A stretch of DNA of 64,000 bases from Psettodes erumei (GCA_016785225.1 JAFBJZ010000603.1:930001-994000); one strand, 5' to 3'. Positions 1-11,044 are shown, numbered from the stretch's first letter. Program-made: numbers and translations. The notes: generated by a model from the letters alone, not told the origin.

Positions 1-30
1 TAACACATTTTCAGGTTGTCTTTCACTGAC

Positions 31-119
31 CTTCAATCGATCGTCTGCCTGAGCTGTGGTGAGTCCTCCCTTCTGTACTAATGTCCAAAACACTGTGTTG
101 TGCAAATTATTTATGTGAC
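31..119 (-). CDS. thg1l: thg1l coding exon 4
   Basis: A short exon found by eye: TTTCAG acceptor, then peptide [16 protein letters not shown] through AQADDRLK, then donor GTCAGT at the left edge. It matches the CHINNLYNTVFWALIQ segment of human THG1L. It is phase-compatible with exon 3 (1 + 2 nt shared Cys codon). The next exon is outside the window. Confidence 0.88.
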
Positions 120-980
120 CTGAAAGACACAAAAACAAAAATATGCTCAGACATGTTTTACCCTCGTCAGTTTCAAGTCAAGTGTCTCATTTGTAAGACA
201 GTTAGGCTGCTGTGTGCACTCACAATCTGCTTGCCTCCAGCTGAGGTAATCTCTAAGGTTACGGTTGCTAGGATACAGGACCACACGTCCGTCAAAGCTC
301 GGGGGGTACAGAAGGGGCTGATCTCCGAAAAAGTCTTTCCAGTAAAACACATACGAAGAGGAGAACTGGGAGGTCACATGGGTCATGAGCTTACTGCCGG
401 AAGAGAAAGCGGGAGAAATGAAGTCAGACAAAGCGGCAACGATAAGTGAGACGGGTGCGTGAGAATGACGCGGGTCTTCTCCTACCTGGCTCTCCTCTTA
501 AACCAAGTGGAGCTTCTCTTGAAGACGAAGCTGAACTCGTCACTTTGACCGTAGGCGATGACAATGTCCTCGAGTTCCTCCATCACGGAGCGTGCACTCC
601 TGCCCATCAAGCTCAAGGCTCTGTTGTCATTGGGCTTCGTGAACTTGTGCTGCTCTGCAAACCTGCCACAAACCGAAAGAGGAAATTCAAAAACACCCGC
701 ACGGTATCGGAGTAGTGATCTCCATCATGTTCACACAGACGACACCTGGGCATGCTCGGAAACTGGAAACTCACCTGTGGAAGTTTCGACCATCCAGTCT
801 GACGACTATGTAGCAGTTTCGTAGGCAAGTGTCGTCGGTCTCAAAGTTTCGGACATACTCAAACTTGCTCTTTGCCATGTTGCTGGAGGTGAAAAGACGG
901 GCCGAGGGTTTGACGACACACGACCTGGCACGACCAACGAATCCACACTTTCCACTGGCGATCCACCTTCCAATCACCAT
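31..980 (-). CDS. thg1l: tRNA-histidine guanylyltransferase 1-like (partial, first four coding exons)
   Basis: Adds a guanine to the 5' end of tRNA-His (G-1), the identity mark read by histidyl-tRNA synthetase; vertebrate THG1L is linked to mitochondria. Coding exons on the minus strand are 775-980, 486-662, 224-393 and 31-119; all junctions are GT/AG and keep the frame over 214 codons. The rest (about 80 residues by comparison with the 298-aa human protein) lies off the left edge. Exon 1 holds [10 protein letters not shown] and RLDGRNFHR; exon 2 holds YGQSDEFSF. Counted from the MAKSK methionine, the LDG Asp is residue 29 and the SDE Asp/Glu are 76 and 77, matching the metal-binding carboxylates known for human Thg1. 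The chosen start (ATG at 978-980) gives a 34-residue Arg-rich, acid-free leader, probably a mitochondrial presequence. An upstream in-frame ATG at 1059-1061 is possible. Confidence 0.93.
224..393 (-). CDS. thg1l: thg1l coding exon 3
   Basis: Encodes [19 protein letters not shown] through YLSWRQAD, the strongly conserved middle of the catalytic domain. The acceptor follows CTTCCGGCAG and the donor is GTGAGT. Confidence 0.9.
486..662 (-). CDS. thg1l: thg1l coding exon 2
   Basis: Opens after an AG acceptor with [12 protein letters not shown] and continues to VFKR..WFKRRA. It carries the GQSDE motif with the second and third metal-binding carboxylates. The donor is GTAGGA. Confidence 0.9.
775..980 (-). 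CDS. thg1l: thg1l coding exon 1
   Basis: Encodes the leader and residues 1 to ~68, ending inside the Arg codon of RLDGRNFHR. The donor is GTGAGT, read on the minus strand below 775. It contains catalytic Asp29 (MAKSK numbering). The frame stays open upstream to 1073, so the transcript start may lie further up. Confidence 0.88.
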
Positions 981-1073
981 GGAGATGCTCCTGACAAGGA
1001 AGTGGTCACATTTTCCAACTGACACTGCTTTATTTAGGACATTAAATTTCAAAGTGCTCATGACAGGGGTCAC

Positions 1074-1876
1074 GGGGAATGATGGATGTTACGTTCTTCT
1101 GCCCAGTTGTTAGATAAGCGTTAGTACTTACGTTCAAACGATGTTAAGCCTCTGCAGGTTCAATAAACGCAGTTTTCCTTGGTGGCGTTATAATGCCTTG
1201 TTAACAACAGGTATCAACGCATAACAATTCTCATGTCACACCACACACGTTAACTTGTGTACAGTCCGTCACCGAACTCTGTCGTAGTAGCACCGCAAAC
1301 AGGAACGAACAAAAGTTCCGGAGCACAAGTCTTCAACAAACGAGTGTTAATTAACTGAAATCAACGGCTCATTGGTCTCGGTTGCCTGCTCGCCCTTTAG
1401 ATAAACGCATCTATTATCATATATCAATGTATTGTTTTAGCTGCTGCATGGGGTTGTCTATTAAAGCAAGCGGATTTTCATTAACGCCGTCGATCATGAG
1501 CTGGGCTTCAGCTCCATCTTGTGGTACAAGGGGGAAGTACAACCAAAGATCGTGTATGAGTAAGCGGTTGCGGGGTGGAAAATAAACGAATAATAAACGA
1601 ATTACTAGCGCAGTTGCAGACTGGGCTGTTTCCAGTTAGTTTTCGTCGAAAGAAAATATATTACTACAGAAAATTAAAAAAAAAACATGCACCAAAAATC
1701 ACTTGAGTGGACTGAAAGGTATCATCTGACGGACGGGCGCTGATGATGTGACGTGATGTTTGGGGTCCCTTGAAATGGGTGCAGAGTGACACCTCAAACT
1801 CGACCTCAACGGGCGATAAAAAGCTTCCCAGGATTCCTCGCTTCACCGTGTAAACTCGTCTGCGGCTGTTTCAAAC
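1074..1876. promoter_or_regulatory. Shared upstream region between divergent thg1l and lsm11
   Basis: About 0.8-0.9 kb separates the two head-to-head start codons. It holds the two 5' UTRs and probably both promoters. A CRE-like TGACGTGA occurs near 1749 and a weak A/T-rich GATAAAAAG lies about 55 bp before the lsm11 ATG. GC content rises sharply into lsm11 exon 1, as in a CpG-island promoter. No gene is seen here; whether one bidirectional promoter serves both genes is inference. Confidence 0.45.
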
Positions 1877-2360
1877 ATGGAGGAGGGGGAAAGAAAAGGT
1901 GGAAAATCAGACAGCGAAGAGACAGCGGCCTGCTCAAGTTCCTCCGCGGTGCCGGTGCGTGAGCCGGGGGCAGACGGCAAAGCCGTAGCCGACGACGCGG
2001 GTAAACTGGATGTCTGCTCTGAGAAGTTCGACCCCCTCTCCGCCCTGTACTCTCCCGCTGTCTCGCTTCCTTTCCCGAACGTCAAATGTTTCAACAACGT
2101 GGCCGCGTACGAGAGCTTCCTGAGGGGCGGCCGGGGCCGGGCCAAGCCGGAGAACGTGGAGAAGAGGCGGCTGAAGGCGATGAAAGGGGTGGCGGACCCC
2201 GAGCGCATCGAGAGGCTGAAGAAGCTGATGGTGAACCAGCCGCTGCCCGAGTCAGAAGAGGGGGAGGGCGGCGGAGGAGGAGGAGGAGGAGCGGCAGCAG
2301 CCGCGGCGCGGGGCAGGAGGAGGCAGAAACCGCAGAAAAATGTCCTGACAAGGATGCCGC
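1877..2360 (+). CDS. lsm11: lsm11 exon 1
   Basis: Residues 1-161. Starts at ATG in a GC-rich context and ends at NVLTRMP plus one base before donor GTAGGT. It carries the FLASH-binding acidic/conserved region and a poly-Gly then poly-Ala run coded by GGA/GGC and GCA/GCC repeats. Confidence 0.93.
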
Positions 2361-4197
2361 GTAGGTTGAGTACCCATCTCTGCTTCCCCTGGTTATGTTG
2401 CAGGAAAATCTGGCCGATGTCGTTCATTTAGCTTGGTAACACTTGTGGAGCCTATAAAGCGCCCAGATGTTGCACGGTGTATATGGTGTTCTCCCATATC
2501 TTTATGTTCCTTTTATGAGTGGGAGTTGTCATCTGAAGAATGAGCACCCAAAGTTAGAAACACGAAGACACAACACAACAAATGGACTGTGTTATTGGTC
2601 ATTACAATGGGCAACCTCTCAGATAACGCTTGGTTTAAAAAAACAACAACAACAACGTTAAAACACTGGTAAAACAGCTCTACTGGTGTGACAGAACAGC
2701 ATGTCGGCCCTTACTTTTTCCCATGGGCGCTCCCCTTGAATCTAATATTTATATTCTTTGCTGCATCTTCTCTCTCTTTTTTTTTTTAAACCTTTGCGAG
2801 AAAGCTTGTTCCTGTGATTTCTTAGTTGCACTAACCGTTGTGTATCCCCTCAGTGTGTAAAGGCAGCCCTCTGGGCGAGCTGCACCGGTGCGTTGAGGAG
2901 AGGATAAGGGTCAAAGTTCACATCAGGACCTTTAAGGGGCTGAGGGGAGTGTGCTCCGGCTTCGTCGTGGCCTTCGACAAGTTCTGGAACATGGTGAGCG
3001 CTTTCCCGCCGGCCACTCGACGGCCGCCGCGCGCCGGATCCGAGACGACCCATGCGTAAATGTGTTGTTTTCCTGTTTACCGGCCTTTCATCGTTTGTCC
3101 TTGTTTGTCTCCTTCAGGCGATGGTGGATGTAGATGAGACATACAGAGAGCCTCTGCTCGGAGAGGCCTTCCACCACGAGAAAGCCCTCACCATTTCACG
3201 GGTAGGTGCTTGTTCTCGCCGCATATCTGACAGAAACGCGTTTCCCGCTCAGCAAGGCCTCAAGCGACAGTTTCGTCTCACTTTGGCTGCCGCTCTTCTG
3301 TTCCATTACACCCTGCAGTATTTATAACTGATCCGCTGTCAGAGGAAACCAAATGACAAAAAAATGGAAAATGTCCGTGTCTTTTGTTATGCAAGTGCTT
3401 TTTCCAATGAACGGCCATGGTCAGCGCTGACCTTGGCAATACCGCATTTCTTGCGCTTATCAACAAAAGCCGCCCTGTGTTTTTTGTCAGCCAACGCCTC
3501 CAGTGTGAAGCAGCTGGCAGCGGTGGTTGGAAACATTCAGTTTGCATTATCTTAATAAAGCTCTGACACGCTGCCGGGAAAGTGGCAGTTAAACACTGAG
3601 GCTGCCGCTCAGTTAGATAAAATGAAAACGGTAATGCTGGATGATGTACATGCATCCCTTCCTGCAAATCCTTCACGCGTAGGTACTTCTTGACTTCAGC
3701 ACAGGAATGGAGGACCCTGCCACTGCCACTGATAAATACTATAATGAGGGGTAGTTAAAGACTGTAAATAGGTAGAGTGACCATAAATAGTATCTAAAAG
3801 TAGACTGGATTTCCTGAGAATTAGCGTTTAATCCACACGCGCTCGTGTGATTTGAATCGTTGCACAGCTCTTTGAGAAGCTGAAGCTGCAGGAGAGCTGC
3901 GGAGGAGGAGATGACGTGGCGAAGGAACGCGAAGCCCGGGAGCGAGCCGGCGAGCGTCCGCCTGCAAACCCCGAAGCCGATCGCAAAGGCCAGTCCTCCC
4001 GCCCTCCCGGCGGGAGAGGGGAGGGCACGCCGCCAGACACCGTCGCAACCAAACACAAAGTCTCAGCCAAGGCCCGGGGCCCAAGCGCCTGTCAGAAGGG
4101 CGACTCCCGGACCTACGGCAAGATCCACATGCGCCACATCAACCAGCTTTTCATCCGGGGCGAGAGCATCATCCTGGTCAACCCACAGCCACTCTGA
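1877..4197 (+). CDS. lsm11: U7 snRNA-associated Sm-like protein LSm11, complete
   Basis: Subunit of the U7 snRNP Sm ring (with Lsm10), which drives 3'-end cleavage of replication-dependent histone pre-mRNAs in the nucleus; its N-terminus recruits FLASH. Exons are 1877-2360, 2854-2993, 3118-3201 and 3868-4197, giving 346 codons (345 aa; human 360). Exon 1 has the conserved [12 protein letters not shown] (residues 49-60), [13 protein letters not shown] and NVLTRMP. The Sm1 half ([26 protein letters not shown]) is in exon 2. The Sm2 half ([17 protein letters not shown]) ends exon 4. The two halves are split by a long basic, charged linker, the hallmark of LSm11. Gly and Ala runs lie near residues 130-150. 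The transcript runs head-to-head with thg1l and converges with clint1. Confidence 0.95.
2854..2993 (+). CDS. lsm11: lsm11 exon 2 (Sm1 motif)
   Basis: Residues 162-208, from [13 protein letters not shown] to FDKFWNM. It follows a polypyrimidine tract and CAG; donor is GTGAGC. The split first codon (C|TG) restores Leu, matching mammalian [15 protein letters not shown]. Confidence 0.93.
3118..3201 (+). CDS. lsm11: lsm11 exon 3
   Basis: Exactly 28 codons, [18 protein letters not shown] to LTISR. Acceptor CTTCAG, donor GTAGGT. Completes the conserved block after Sm1 (human TDVDETYRKPVLGKAY). Confidence 0.92.
3868..4197 (+). CDS. lsm11: lsm11 exon 4 (linker and Sm2 motif)
   Basis: Residues 237-345, beginning [10 protein letters not shown] after TGCACAG and ending at TGA 4195-4197. 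The first two thirds are a charged, Gly/Pro-rich linker. The last ~22 residues are the Sm2 motif [16 protein letters not shown]. Confidence 0.93.
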   Translation, partial: LFEKLKLQESCGGGDDVAKEREARERAGERPPANPEADRKGQSSRPPGGRGEGTPPDTVATKHKVSAKARGPSACQKGDSRTYGKIHMRHINQLFIRGESIILVNPQPL

Positions 4198-4369
4198 CCT
4201 GTGTCAGTTGTTTGATATGTGTACATGTGTAACAATCGGTGTGTGTGTGGATGAGGTGCCAGGGTGATTTAATTAGATTCGGAAGAATCAAACGAGGACT
4301 GCTGTTGTATCATATTGATATGGAGGTTTTTTTCTCTGCTCACCAGAGAAATCATCTTGATTTTCGAGA

Positions 4370-4375
4370 AATAAA
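4370..4375 (+). terminator. Probable lsm11 poly(A) signal AATAAA
   Basis: Canonical AATAAA 173 bp after the lsm11 stop, followed within 15-40 bp by T/GT-rich sequence (TTCTTGTCTTGTGTTCTC). It predicts a short 3' UTR ending near 4390-4400. Confidence 0.6.
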
Positions 4376-4399
4376 AGCTTTCATTTCTAATTATGCACA

Positions 4400-5440
4400 T
4401 TTCTTGTCTTGTGTTCTCTCGTCTGCCAGCCACTGAACGAAATTCATTTCGACGCTCAATAACCGCGGCCGTGTTGCGGTCGTCGCCCAGCAGGTGGCGG
4501 CAGAAACACATCAGTTGCCATCTGCGAGGCCATTGTCTCCGAGAGCTTGTCCCTTTATGTTGCTTTTCCCCGTTAGTTTGAGCAGGAATGACAGCGCAGT
4601 CTCAGCGGACTTCATAAATGCATTATGAATAATTGAGTTTGTGAAGCTAGAGATTGCAGATGGCACTCAAAAGCTGTCATTTGTCTTGACGTCTCAGATT
4701 GCTTTTACTCTTTAATGGGCACATTACCCATAAAAGCACAATTTACTGCATCTCATGGAAGTTGTAAAGATGCCGCTTTGCTTTTTCTTTCTTTTCTTTT
4801 CTTTTTTTAAATGCCAGAGGTTACTTTTGGATGAAGTGCGGCACAGAATGCTCGTGTGTTGCGTTCACGTTCCGGGGTCTGCGTCAAGAGTTTTTGAGTT
4901 ATACCTTCTTATTTTAGTTTGTCTTCATTTGACTTCGGAGAGTTTAATTGACCCAATTTTTTATATGTTTTATGCCATAAATAGGACAAATTATATCAGT
5001 AGCGTAACTGTTGTTCATCTATATGCTGTTACTTTTCGTATAATGTATCAGAATATTATTAGTATAGCCCATTTACCAGCCCTCTCCAGAGAGTGAAAAC
5101 GGGGTCAATTGTTTAACGCAAGCCGTGTTTTAGTCGTGTTTGTCACAGCAGTGAGTTCTAACAAATCTTGATACGATATAAGAAGGGCAGAGATCTGCAG
5201 GTAAAGACAAGAGTCACAATTAGACTAGTCTTTCTCCTGAGGGTAGTATGTCAAAGTAATCAGACCGCCCTTCTCACCAGGAGGAACTAACTTTCATGAG
5301 TTGAGTGGATATTGATGCTTAAGAGTACCAAGTCCTCCGCATACACACCCAACGACCTGTCATTTTCTAAATACAGCGCCTCGTATTCACCCCTTATTAT
5401 TATTTTTTAACGTTGTTCCTGACCTGTTTGACGCGCTGAG
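4400..5440. other. Intergenic gap between lsm11 and clint1
   Basis: The lsm11 and clint1 3' ends converge here. Apart from the CTCF-like core it is A/T-rich sequence with no coding exon, no recognisable RNA gene and no long repeat. Confidence 0.6.
4487..4500 (+). promoter_or_regulatory. CTCF-like core motif CCAGCAGGTGGCGG
   Basis: All 14 positions fit the vertebrate CTCF core CCASYAGRKGGCRS. It lies in the convergent gap just past the lsm11 poly(A) signal, where a domain boundary would be sensible. Occupancy cannot be seen from sequence. Confidence 0.4.
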
Positions 5441-5444
5441 GCCT

Positions 5445-5705
5445 CTCAGAACAGGTGTGCACGTATATATATAGCCTGAGATCACGTGACACTTGGATCG
5501 CACACAGGTGGAATTAATTGAACTAATTGTGGCTAATTGGCGGCTTCAGGTCTTTTTTTAAAAAAGAGTTTCGCAGCAAATGTAGCGCCACTTCAAAAAA
5601 AATTCACTTAACCAATTTGTACTCTTTTGTGTCGATCCATTAAAAAAATCCCCAAACATATCCTTTTAAATCACAAGTTATAAAGCAACAAAACGGGGGC
5701 CTCTT
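5445..5705. mobile_element. End fragment of a Tc1/mariner-like element
   Basis: The run from CAGGTGTGCACGTATATATA through GATCACGTGACACTTGG and CACACAGGTGGAATT, then AACCAATTTGTACTCTTTTG, matches the familiar terminal ~250 bp of fish Tc1-like elements. Only this end is left; no transposase frame is present. The family name is not assigned. Confidence 0.6.
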
Positions 5706-5844
5706 TATTACTTCAAACAAAGAAGTTAATAAACTCACATCAACTCAATGTAATTGCAAAGTGGAGCACAGTGGCTTCACTTTTGCTGCTTGAAGCTCTT
5801 TTGAATGAGGCTAATGACACAGCACACCAAATAACACACACCAT

Positions 5845-7945
5845 TAACAGATTTCAATCAACTGTTTAATGTTGTAGATAAAGAATCTTGATGTGTAAAT
5901 CAAATCAAAATGGGAATAATGAAAAAAAAATCATTTCTCTCACAGGATTTTTTTTCTCCTTTTTTTACATTTGCATATACTAGTGTTTCAGTAACAATCC
6001 CATTTTAGAGAAGATCAAAATGATTTGACGTAAAAAAAAAAAAAAACAACAAAAAACGCATAAAACAATCTACTGAGATCTTTTAGAAAAACAGCAAACA
6101 GATTTTGGTCATTTTAATGCTTCAGTGTGCTCAGCCTCTTGGGCCCTTGGGAGAGTAGGAAAGCACAACTTCAATCCTCCTGGGGCCACAGAATCCACCT
6201 TCTCCTCTGGCCAGTGAATTATTTAGCTCATCGTTGACATACCAAATATGTCAGGCAGCCAAAGATCTACTTCTTTATCAATCGATCATGACAAGGGTCA
6301 GGAGGCATCTATCGGCAGGCACTTGAACCAATGAAGAGCAATGTTTTTGTACACCTTACAAATCACTTTGCTGCTGCACAGCTGAGTGGGATTCTTCATT
6401 ATCCATTTACCCCCCAGTCTTCATCCATCCACCATAACATGCTGGGTGTGAACAATCTGCATCTCAGTCTCTTTTCCCACACAACACTCTGTACCTGATG
6501 AGTTGTAACACTTGGGACTGATGACAGTTATATGACAGCAACGACGTTTTCGTGATTGGTGGGTTGGTTTTTTCCCCCCCGCCGATGCGTGACATGGATA
6601 AAGATGGAAGGTGAGAGGACATGATTTACCAACGTGCACCTCTGCACATTTCAACAGAGAACACGCAGACATCTGATGCAAACTCACCAGTCCCCGTTAG
6701 ACAGTCTGCATCAACATTTGAGGATTTTCATCTGGGAGTTTTTAGAGGACCGATCACCGGCCCCAGCGGTGGAAACAGAAAACGCACAGGGGACAGATAA
6801 ACACGCAGGATGGGCGAAAGTGTGACACGGTTGCATCTGATGTCTGTATGGACAGTACGCTTGGCTTGAGGCGTTTAAGTACAAACGCATTTTTTGTACA
6901 CAGTACAGAAGCTCCATTCTGGTAGCTGTCCTCAACACTGCAGTCACGTTAGTCTCCTTCAAAGAGGTTAACTGAAGAGAAAAGGCACAGGTCGTTCAGG
7001 CACTCTGTGCTGTAATAAAGAACCCACAACCCCTGTATGAGGCTCTTTCTACCTAATGATTATCTCATTTGGATGCAAACTCATTATAATATTTGTCAGA
7101 AGTAAAATATATAGATATATATACCAATAAGAAAGGCCACAATTGATGGTCCGTTGAAGGAGAAACTCCCAAACTTGATCAATAGATTTCCACTCCAAAC
7201 ACTCACTGTAGCGCTGACAGGCCCCGCCACATCTGGAGTGTGTGGACACTTATGTACAAAGAGAAGGTGTCAATGTGCTTTGTTGTACGTATTTACTCAT
7301 ATCAGATTTGGTCTGTATGATGAAACTCTTCACATTGTCACTGCCTCTTCTATTAGAAACTTCATAACTTATTTGTTAGGGCTTCAGATTTCTATTTACA
7401 GGTTACAAGGAAGAGCGAGGACCAAAAAAAAAAAGAGGTAACGATCTTAAATGTACATTAGAAAGTTAAAATGGCTGAGATCATGTTATCCAAACAAATT
7501 CAGTAAAGTACAAAAATTATGCAGCTACTGATATATATGGTTGTTGTTTTCTTTTTTTGCTATTCTGGTGATTTAACTTGATTGAGGTTATAAAGCAAAT
7601 CCCCCTGACATTCTCATGGTGGCACACACTTCCTTCTCCTCGCTGAATCATAACTAAGCAGGAAGGCACGCCCTCAGTGTGTGTCTGACCACCACCCCAG
7701 ACCAGGCAGATCATTGGTTCAAACAACACACACACACACACACACACATTCATTTAGATTTGTATCACTACACGGCATTACTTTTAAAAAATAAGGAGAT
7801 TGCAGGGTGTTGGTATTATGATAGTTGACATTATTCAAGTACTCTTTGTTTGCAGCTCATGACAATCCTTCACCAGCGGACGGAGAGAGAGAGACAGAGA
7901 GAGACCGACACCAATCCTCCTAATAATCTTTACTCTCTGGCTCCA
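5845..7945 (-). other. clint1: clint1 3' untranslated region (inferred)
   Basis: About 2.1 kb of A/T-rich non-coding sequence between the clint1 stop and the ATTAAA/GT-rich signal. It holds a (CA)n run at 7726-7748 and poly(A)/poly(T) tracts. Nothing in it looks coding. Exact ends need transcript data. Confidence 0.5.
5865..5870 (-). terminator. Probable clint1 poly(A) signal ATTAAA
   Basis: On the minus strand ATTAAA is followed about 25-50 nt later by a GT-rich element (GGTGTGTGTTATTTGGTGTG). That is a good signal plus downstream-element pairing, and places the clint1 cleavage site near 5845. Confidence 0.5.
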
Positions 7946-8247
7946 TCACTTTCCAAAGTTGCCAAAGTCAGCAAAGGCATCGTGTTTGGGCTGTTGGACC
8001 ATTGCAGGGTTCATCCCCATCCCCATCGTGCCAGGCATCCCCATGGTCATACCTCCCTGTGGCATCCCCATGTTCATGCCCATCCCCATCATGCCCTGGT
8101 TGGGGGCCATACCCATGCCCATTCCCATGCCCATTCCCATTCCCATGCCGGCACCAGGGTGCATCATGGGATTTACAGGCGGTCTGACTGTTGTAGTTCC
8201 AAGGCTCATGGTGGAAAGTCCTTGGGAGAGCATATTGGCCTGGTTAC
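7946..8247 (-). CDS. clint1: clint1 coding exon 12 and stop
   Basis: Encodes GNQANMLSQGLSTMSLG, then a Gly-Met repeat and the conserved end MVQQPKHDAFADFGNFGK; stop TGA at 7946-7948. About a third of the exon is imperfect GGCATG-type repeats. Confidence 0.93.
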
Positions 8248-11044
8248 CTGAAGATGACGAAACAAACCAAATGAATCAAAGAGCCAGATTAAGGTGCGCT
8301 TTGATGAAGACGACAAAGCCTGGTTCCACTGTCACCACTCACGCCAGATCGACTATTCCTCTCACCTTGTTGGAGGGTGTTGAGGCTGGGCTGGCTCGGC
8401 TTGGGCGGCTGAACGCCTGGACCCAGGAAGTCCAGGCTGATGTTAACGGAGTGGTCTGACCAGGTGGAGGGGAGGGACGCTTTGGCTCCAGCAGCCTGAG
8501 AGGTCAGTCCCTGCTGCGCGGGCTGGAGGGGCTGCAGGGGCTGCACAGACTGCGGGTGTAGAGGACCCCCCATGTTGTGGAGAGGCTGGCGAAGGCAAAG
8601 ACGCACACAAACAGTTTTAATATTTTAATGCATATATACACACTAAAGATAAACAGAAGCTCCGACTCTGGAAAGAGATGCAGTTTCTCTCGTAATCCAA
8701 GGCCTTCAACCTTAAGCTTGACCCACTTCCCCCTGAGCCTGCTGCTCTGAACTCATTAAAACATACCATACTAAGTAAAGAGAGAAAGAGGGAGTGGTGT
8801 GCATCATCTCAGTAAAACAAAGAATGAGGTTGTTTTTTTTAAAGTAGGTCAACAGCCTTTTAGCATGGAAATGACGACGACATATGCAGGCTTTTGTTGG
8901 GGTTTTAGTGTTTTTATGACTCAAACCTGGTCCTTCTCATTCTGTGTGTCAGTAACAGGAGGAGTGGATGGTTAGTGGGCGGTCTCTGGGGGAGATGAGC
9001 ATCTGGCGAGGCTGCATGCTAACCCACCACCGTCATGCCTGCCCCCCCCCCATCTTCCAATCACATGGGCTATGTCTCTATCACACGCGCGACCGACTCG
9101 CGCTGACTGACGCACTCGACGAGCACCGCGAGACTGGGGATGAAAGATGAAAGCTGCGCCGGAGCCGAGAGGTTACTTGCGCGACTTCACACATCTGGCC
9201 GACATTTATCTTTTTTGCCGCTTCGCGCACGAGCGTCAAATGGGACGTTTGCATTCACGTGTCCTAACATTACTCATCAGTCAATGAGCGCGTGGTTTCG
9301 AAGACCACAAACAAATTCAACTGGTTAAACTGCATGTTTCCTGCTGGAATTAAAATATCTCAACAATAATTGCTCTAGCTATTTTCCTGCAGATAATTTG
9401 GACTGGGATGATACGTCTATTGATAAATGTTTTTAAAAAAAAAGTGTGTGCACGAGTGTGTTTGAATGCGAGTGCGTACCTGTGACCTCGACTGGGGCAG
9501 GACCGTGCTGCTCATGCTCTGCGTGCTGCTCATGCTAAAGTTAACGCTCTGGGAGGAGGTGAGCGACTGAGTTGGTCCCATCAAGTCAAACAGGTCTGCC
9601 GAGGCAGGGCCGGAGCCTGGGGCCGAGACCGGGGCGGGCGCCAGGGCAGCGGCAGGGCCTGCCGTCACGCCTCCGAAGAGGTCGTTTCTGCCACCGTCAA
9701 CGGCCTGGGCTGTCGCTGGCATCTGACCTCCGGGGAAGGCGTTCCACTCTCCGAAGTCTCCATTGCTGCTGGAGGGCGCTGCTGCTGCGACGAGACAGGC
9801 GAGAGTTGTGTCAATGTTTGAATTTGCCTTCCAAACAGCCAATGTTTGCATTGGGAGCTGTGTAAATACGTGCAAGATTCAGCAAATCAAAGTCACGCAA
9901 GCAAATTCGAACCTGTCACAGCGATTAAGAGCGGGCCTTCAGTGAGGCCAGTTTAGCTTTTTCTGGGGCGTTCTCGGTGACCACCGGTGCCACGTTTTAA
10001 ATTTTCAGTGAACCGGCGCCACTCGTTACTCTCTCCCTCTCTCAATCTCTCTCGGCTTCCTCCGCCCCCGCCACCTTCCTCCTCTGTCCCCGTCTCCTTG
10101 TCATCTATAACAGGAGTTGATGTCTGTCTGTTCTTGTTATGCAGAGCAGGTAGCAGGCTCCATATGGCCAGGGCTCCCTCCCAGCATCCCTGTGAATATT
10201 CTAGCAGCACGGCTGCAACAGCACAGCAAACACATGCGCACTCGAAATAAATAAATAAATAAGGAAAAGTATTGAAAACCAACCAGATCCTGAGGAGAGG
10301 CCGACAGAAGCAGCAGGCGAGGAGAAGTCAGCGAATCCACTCATCAGGTCTGCGAGGAGAAATGGACATAAACGTGTCACTTTTACGCACGCCAGCTCCA
10401 GGTGTGTTTCGACCATAGTTAGCATTCCTTCAGTGTCAGAACTGAAGGAGGGAGGAGAGGGGTGGTGGCAGTGGCTTGGTGGAGGAGACCAAACATCTGT
10501 TCCCCGCTCCCACCCTCTCCATTCGCCGGGGACTGCTCCAAAAAACATCTGGTGCACTTAGTTCCCATACATCAACTCCCACCCACTGCTGTCCCCAAAA
10601 TCTGAAACGAGCATCGGCAGCTGGGCACTGTCCCCGCAAACAGAGTCTCGTCCTGCAGCCACTGCGGAGTTTCTGGGATTTACTGCTGTCTAGCTCGTTT
10701 GCTAAGAATACACAAGATGTGAATAAAACATATTGGAAGACATATTTTTCCTTCTGAGCAGAGCGTAGCTGCTTTCCTCAGCTTCCTGCTAAGCTACGCT
10801 GACCGCGTTTTGGACCAAAACCATGGAAACGCTGCTGATAAAACAAAGTGCATTAAACAGAACGTCAGGGCATTTAATGACATTCTACCTGAGGCGGCGG
10901 GCTGGCTCGGTGTTGTGTCTACCATTAGTAGGTCGGCCAGGGCAGCACTGGAGGGCTGAGGGGCTGCTGCCGGCTGAGGCTGGAACACAGAACATTTAGG
11001 GGTCAGGACGCGAGGCGTACATAACTCCACAGCTGAAGTCACTG

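Noticed and set aside
1843..2427. 194-codon open frame on the minus strand opposite lsm11 exon 1
   Set aside because: It is the GC-rich antisense shadow of a clearly conserved exon, with Pro/Ala runs that mirror the Gly/Ala codons.
7850..8459. Plus-strand frames over the clint1 last exons (133 and 166 codons, HPH/MPIP repeats)
   Set aside because: Antisense translations of the Gly-Met repeat; the minus strand encodes the recognised CLINT1 tail.
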